Shown piece after piece: positions 59,097-64,000 of a stretch of 64,000 bases of DNA. The stretch is from Mesostigma viride (Eukaryota > Streptophyta > Mesostigmatophyceae > Mesostigmatales > Mesostigmataceae). Location of the stretch: positions 99,764-163,763 of the forward strand of contig RPFO01001919.1 in assembly GCA_009746045.1 (NCBI GenBank), in the 5' to 3' direction. Position numbers and translations under genes: made by a program. The stretch's first letter is position 1; the number at the start of each line of letters is the position of its first letter. The notes beneath the pieces were generated by a model that did not search any database, was not told where the DNA came from, and saw nothing but the letters and a program-made list of their open reading frames with translations.

Positions 59097-61826
59097 ATGT
59101 CTACCGCTCTGGACCAGCTCAGCGACGTCCGTTACGCGCGCATGTACTCGACCGCTCTCCTGGGCGACCTAGACCCCGCCGCGAGGGTGAAGGACCTCGT
59201 GTCAAGGCGCAGGACAGCATCGTCATCAAGCCCAACAACGGGTACGGCACCAGCGCGACCAACCGCCTCAAGATCGTGGGATCCACCGCCATAGACGGGG
59301 CGCTGTCCGTGGACAACGTTACCATCGACGGCAGCACCGTCAACTCGTCTTCCGGCAGCCTCGTGCTCTCGTCCGACGCCGGGTCGGTGCGCATGGCCGA
59401 CGTGGTCGCCTCCGCGGCCTCCCTCTCGCCGGCCTCCGACGTGAACCTGACCCTCTCGGCGGCACCACCAAGTCGGTGTTGGTGGAGGGCGTCAAGTTCA
59501 CCGACAACGCGGTCACCACCTCCAGCGGCACCCTTGCGATCAGCTCTGCCGGGTCCTCGGCCGCCGCGCTCCAGCTGGGGGCGTCACCGTCACCGACGCC
59601 TCCGTGTCCTCCTCCACCGCCAACGGAAACCTGACCATGGCCAGCAACGGCACCGGCTCCGTGCTCCTGGACAACGTGAAGGTGAAGACCTCGGGCATCA
59701 GCAACAACGTGGCCAACGCCGACCTGACCCTGTCGTCCAACGGCACCGGGTCGGTGGTGATGGACAGCGTGAAGGTGAAGACGGCGGGCATCACCACCAG
59801 CAGCGGCACGCTCTCGCTGACCTCCGCGGGGGCGGCTACCAACCGTGTGGACGTGGCCGGCATCACGGTGACGAACGCCAGCATCAGTGCCGCGTCGGCG
59901 AGCACCGTGACGGTGGCGAAGGACCTGACCCTGACCAGCACCGCGGGCGGCAGCGGCAAGGTGACGACCTCGGCGGGCAATCTGGAGCTGACCAGCACGA
60001 GCGGCACGGTGGCCGTCACGGGCGCGCTCACTGTGTCGGGGGCGGTTGCAGGCGCCAGCAGTATTACTAGCACGGGCAACACGGTGGTGGGCGGCAACCT
60101 GCGTGTGGCGGGCATGATCGACAGCACCAACGCCAGTGGGAAGCTGGAGATCGCTGACAAGGCGGTCAACCTGGGTAAGCAGACGGTGTTCGAGAGCGTT
60201 ATGGACTTTCCATTTACCACGACAGGCAGCGCATCGACGGTGGCAAACACGATCAGCAACGGGATTTATGCCCAATGCGGTCAAGGCGCCAACATCGCGA
60301 ACGGTGGTGTGACCATGCAGGCTGGATCTAACCAAAACGCCAGGGTTTCCTTCTTCTACAACACCGTCAACACGCCCATCCCCACCGACCTGCTAGACTT
60401 CAGCCAAAACAACATTGAACTCAGCGCCAAATATACCCTTGCGGGCCTCCTCCTTAACAATTACAACTTCTTCGGTATCGAGCAGACAACTGTCGCGCCA
60501 TACCCGTACTTTAGGCTATACACCGCCACGGGAGGAGCGATGAAGGTCGAGACCCGTAATGCTGCTGGGACGGTTACATCTTTCACGTCCGACGCGGTCA
60601 ACTGGTTTAACACGGTCACCAATTACGTCCTCTCTATGTCGTTCACCGCGTCGGGTGGGGGGGTGTCGGTATCTCTCTCGTTCACCAAGAACGGGGGGGC
60701 GTCCATTCCCGTCACGTTCTCCGGCAGCACTTCTCTTTCTCTAGGTACTTGCTTCCTGTCTGCCCCCTCCGTCATTGTTGTTGGCAACGTGGGCTTGCAA
60801 TACGGCGGCGATAACTATTATGTGGACAACGTGACGGCCAGCAAGAACGGTGTCGCGTCAAACGCGGGCTCCGACAACGCCGGCCTGTTTGTTGACGGCA
60901 GCGCCTCCTTCGGCAGCCGCGCCCTCACATGGCACATGGGCGCCGGCGAGACCTCGCAGGACAAGGGCGACTACACCGGCTCGTACTGGCACGTGGAGGG
61001 CGGCCAGCTGCTGCTCTCTCGCACCATCCTGGCGGCCGACCGCGAGGCGCCCGCCACCAACGTCAACCTGGCATCCCTGGCCAGCGGCTCCGACACGCTG
61101 CGGTGGGAGTTCTCCTCCTCCAAGGCCAGCACCGTCGGCAGCGCCACCTTCAGTGGCAGCGGCACCGTCGCGGACGGCGTGCTCAAGGAGTCCGGCTCCC
61201 AGTTCGACTCCGTGTCGCCCAACGTCACGGGCACGTTCTCTCTGATCATCAAGGTGCTGCCCCAGTTCGACCTGTCCACGCTGACCCTCCTGACCGACCT
61301 GATCGAGTACGGCTACCTTGCCGTGCAGATCTCGAGCGGCGGCTTCCTGACCTTCTCCGACGGCGTGAACGCGGCCATCGTCATGGACACGCCCGTGCAT
61401 GCCGAGCCCTTCACCCTCTGCATCACCATGAGCGGCACCGAGGTCAAGTTCTACCTGGACGGCGCCCTGGTGGCTTCCTCGGCCAACGGCGCGTTGGGCG
61501 CGAACCCGAATCTGGTGCTGTACGGCGGGTACGTCGGTAGCGTGTGGTACGACGACGTGCGCTTCGTGTCCGGCCAGGCGCTCACGGCGGCCAACACGAT
61601 GCTGTACGGCTGGCGGGAGATGTACGCGGCCAACCAGACGGTGACGTACGGTTTCCGCATCTCCAACAACGAGGGCCTGCAGCTGGTGAAGGTGCGCGGG
61701 TCGGGCGGCAGCAACGGATGGGTCGGCACCAACCCCGCGCCCAACACGGTGACGTCCGGCAACAGCATGGGCGCCATCGGGACCGCCACCGCGTCCGTCA
61801 TCAGCGAGAGCCAGATGACCTTCTAA
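59097..61826 (+). pseudogene. Repetitive fibre protein with LamG-like domain, three frameshifts
   Basis: Start MSTALDQLSDVRYARMYSTA. Frames change near 59200, 59462 and 59580, always by one missing base. Bridged, the protein has about 900 residues. Residues up to about 350 are beta-repeat motifs of the type LTLSSNGTGSVVMDSVKVKT and AGITTSSGTLSLTSAG, as in phage and giant-virus fibres. A middle region (FPFTTTGSASTVANTISNGI) follows. Near 61080-61600 a LamG-like lectin domain appears (TFSLIIKVLPQFDLSTLTLL; GTEVKFYLDGALVASS; VWYDDVRFVSGQALTAANTM). The end reads GYRLYG-less VTYGFRISNNEGLQLVKVRG. A surface fibre for host attachment is likely. Confidence 0.65.
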
Positions 61827-61855
61827 GCTTTCTGTTTAACAGCATTTGTTTTGCA

Positions 61856-62915
61856 TCATCGTCGCAAACTCGCCTTGGATCTGTACGCCCCCGTGCCATG
61901 CGCGACCTTCTTCGGCACTTGTGTCGCGAGGGCGGGCGGCTGGGGGAGCTTCAGCAGGGCGAGACGGAGAGAGATATTGTACGGATCGTCCGGGTCCTTC
62001 TTCATTCCGGCCTCCATCTCAATGTGGGAGCGCTTGTTCGCCTTGGACCGCATCCCGTGACCCACCACCCAGGGGTGATATTCTCCGGCGGCACCTGTGG
62101 GGCGCCGTCCGGGCGCCAGTATTCTAATCGCCCTCCTCGCACCCTCTCGTACGGCGGGTGCCTGATGCCCGCTCTAAGTCTGTTCGGGATTCGCATTCTT
62201 TGCTCGTTTGATAGGGGATCCCGTGCCCAATTATAACGCGAGCGGGCAGTTGCCAGATCAGCCAGGGCCTTCATCAGTCTTACCCTGGACTCACTCCAAT
62301 TAGGGTAATTGTTAAGAACTTCCTCCTGGAGATTATGTACATACTGACCTGTCTGTCCAACTCCTCTCGTGCCTTTGCCAGGTCCGCTTCCCACTCGGCC
62401 TTGGCTTGGGCTTCGTACTTTTCGATCAATCGATCTTTCATCTCCTTATGTTTATTTTTCCCCATGGCCGCCGCATAGTTCAAACGATCCAGGTCATTCA
62501 ACTGGGGCAATGCGAGCACGGATTTCTCCATATCGTCATATGTGGCGGCATTAATGTCGCGCCAGACAGGGACAGGTCCGCTGTTTGCCAGCAATTTTTT
62601 ATGCTCGGTATCTCGGCCGAGATCGCCAGTGTTCTTCAGACTAAGCTCACTTAGCCCCTTTGTCAGCTCCGCCACCCCGGGCGCGTCTTCTTTCGGTTCC
62701 TTCAGGCTAAGCTCACCAAACCTCTCCGCAATATTGTCCACGTCGTACGCCCGCGTTCGATGCCTCGGTCGCCGCGGACGTCCGGGCGCGCTAGTGAATG
62801 CATGCGTGCTGTGCCCTCCGCGCGCTACCGGTTGCCCCTTGTGCAGGCGGCATCTCCCTCTCGCGACTTCTATGTTGCATGCCCCTCCACTCCTGGTATA
62901 AGCGCGACACTTCAT
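61856..62915 (-). pseudogene. Unknown protein with N-terminal Cys/His module, two frameshifts
   Basis: Start MKCRAYTRSGGACNIEVARG then RCRLH: C-x9-C-x8-C-x2-H, the same module type as at 54354. A linker and a helical, charged middle follow (KNKHKEMKDRLIEKYEAQAK). A shift near 62350 continues into VHNLQEEVLNNYPNWSESRV and RLRAGIRHPPYERVRGGRLE. A shift near 62055 leads to RSKANKRSHIEMEAGMKKDP and ends HGTGAYRSKASLRR. About 350 residues if bridged. Not recognised. Confidence 0.55.
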
Positions 62916-62921
62916 CGTATC

Positions 62922-63089
62922 TTACTCTTCAAGGACAGAATAAATTTTATAACGGGCGTGTTCTGCATGGCCTAGCGCGTAGTGCAGGCCCTCGCCTATC
63001 ACCACCAATGCGGCGAACCAGCCCGCTATCTCGGACGCCCTCAAGCGGCGTCCACCCGCGTAATAAGCGAACGCGGCACCGGCCGCCAT
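62922..63089 (-). CDS. Small membrane protein
   Basis: 55 residues from ATG 63089: MAAGAAFAYYAGGRRLRASE, then the hydrophobic IAGWFAALVVIGEGLHYALG, ending KIYSVLEE. One or two membrane segments are likely. An upstream ATG at 63156 (MSLIAYLRSFACLAVL) could belong to the same gene if a frameshift is bridged. Confidence 0.45.
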   Translation of the reverse strand: MAAGAAFAYYAGGRRLRASEIAGWFAALVVIGEGLHYALGHAEHARYKIYSVLEE

Positions 63090-63173
63090 GTGGCGAGCCA
63101 GTCGAATAGAGCACTGCCAAACACGCGAAGGAGCGCAGGTAGGCTATCAGAGACATGGCGTATTGATATATTT

Positions 63174-63821
63174 TTAGTCGTCATTAAAAAACGCGGGGTT
63201 CGGCGCCTGCGCCTGCACCTTCATCGGCGTCACGCGCATTGCCTTACGAGGTTGGGGCGCAGGACCGGGGAGGGGCGTCCGGTACGGGCGTAACGCGCTT
63301 CTTAGGTTTGGGTTCAGGGTTTAGTTCTGGCGCGTCGAGGCCAGATATATCCAGCCTGCCCTGCTTCCACGTGCTGAGACCAAGCTGGCGAACATATTCG
63401 CGCAATGCCAACTCTTCTTCCGGAGTCATATGGTCCTCTACGACACCAACGTTGGGAATAAAATCCGAAAAATCCGTCTCCGGCTTTTTATACCCCGCCT
63501 TGTACCCCCGCCACTTCCCCTTGAGTTTCACACCCTCGGGAGGTGCAGCAGTCCAAACAATTGGCTGGCGTGCGTTTGCCTCGACGATCGGTCTCTTCTT
63601 CTTCTCTTTCTTTTCCTTCTCGTTGGCTTTCCTGATCTCGGATGCCTCCCACCTTTTCCCTAACCGCCTGAATTTCATCTGCTGCATCCGCACCCACGCC
63701 CATTCCGCAGCGTTGAAGTTGACAGGCCTGGAGTTAAACGGTTCGAAATTCAGATACGGCGACCCTCTTTGTCCACGCCCACGCTGTATAAGTCCTTGAA
63801 CGACTGCTTTAGTTTTTTCAT
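63174..63821 (-). pseudogene. Basic unknown protein, two frameshifts
   Basis: Starts MKKLKQSFKDLYS (63821; an in-frame ATG also lies at 63845). A shift near 63770 leads into SPYLNFEPFNSRPVNFNAAE and the Lys/Glu-rich RKANEKEKKEKKKRPIVEAN. The middle reads HMTPEEELALREYVRQLGLS. A further shift near 63255 gives the natural-looking end RKAMRVTPMKVQAQAPNPAF. About 215 residues. Function unknown. Confidence 0.5.
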
Positions 63822-63849
63822 GCCCGCTGCCGTTGGCGGGGGCATGGGG

Positions 63850-64000
63850 AAAATTCGGGATTTCTCTTTGCCCGCTGCACCCCCTGACTATACGATGTGC
63901 GCACGCCGCGTGCTATCCACGATACAGGTATCAACGCTCGTAATGGTCGCGATGGAAAAATATGTACACTGGCTCATCTTCCGACCTCCACGACCCGTGT
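63850..64000. other. Window end, nothing assigned
   Basis: Too short to judge; the viral block probably continues beyond the window. Confidence 0.3.

Noticed and set aside
60858..61400. Antisense frames in the fibre gene
   Set aside because: Shadows of a GC-rich coding strand with repeated Ser/Thr/Gly codons.

Overview
The window looks like repeat-rich nuclear DNA of a eukaryotic alga or related protist. It carries one ordinary host gene, a single-exon RIO2-type kinase at 12.5-14.5 kb, set among non-LTR retrotransposon families, CACTA-like and other inverted-repeat elements. It also carries two blocks of virus-derived DNA. I cannot name the species. A green alga is my guess, from the GC-rich intronless host gene and the polinton-like virus content.

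0-24.8 kb: host DNA full of retroelements. At least six copies or fragments belong to one retroelement family that encodes only an ORF1-like protein (coiled coil plus RNA-binding-like C-terminus). Three full-length copies are bounded by 11-bp target-site duplications. All carry a 3' hairpin (ACTCC-loop-GGAGT) and short A/T-rich tails. Relics of reverse-transcriptase-bearing LINEs lie at 17.2-18.1 kb and, with a restriction-like endonuclease domain, at 10.7 and 23.0-24.7 kb. Nested insertions at 17-20.7 kb can be ordered in time from their duplications.

24.84-47.595 kb: an integrated polinton-like virus of about 22.8 kb with terminal inverted repeats. Leftward genes encode a primase-helicase (cut by an in-frame TGA just after the Walker A motif), a tyrosine recombinase, an AT-hook protein, an A32/FtsK-like packaging ATPase and a coiled-coil protein. 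Rightward genes encode a large putative structural protein (two frameshifts), a basic zinc-finger protein, a penton-like minor capsid protein, a double-jelly-roll-type major capsid protein, an Ig-repeat plus lectin-like fibre, and small unknown proteins. The centre is rearranged by a partial duplication and by a 3.2-kb CACTA-like insertion.

47.596-53.522 kb: a 5.9-kb near-perfect palindrome (arms about 2.93 kb, 59-bp spacer) starting at the base after the polinton-like virus ends. Each arm carries the same set of small basic and membrane-protein genes. 53.5-64 kb: a second viral-looking gene block: a Cys/His-module coiled-coil protein, a PD-(D/E)XK-like nuclease, three tandem paralogues of an unknown family, a repetitive fibre with a LamG-like domain, and further unknown genes. 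Nearly all contain one to three frameshifts. Short motifs shared by the outer TIR of the polinton-like virus and the palindrome hint that the two viral elements are related or interact. That link is inference.
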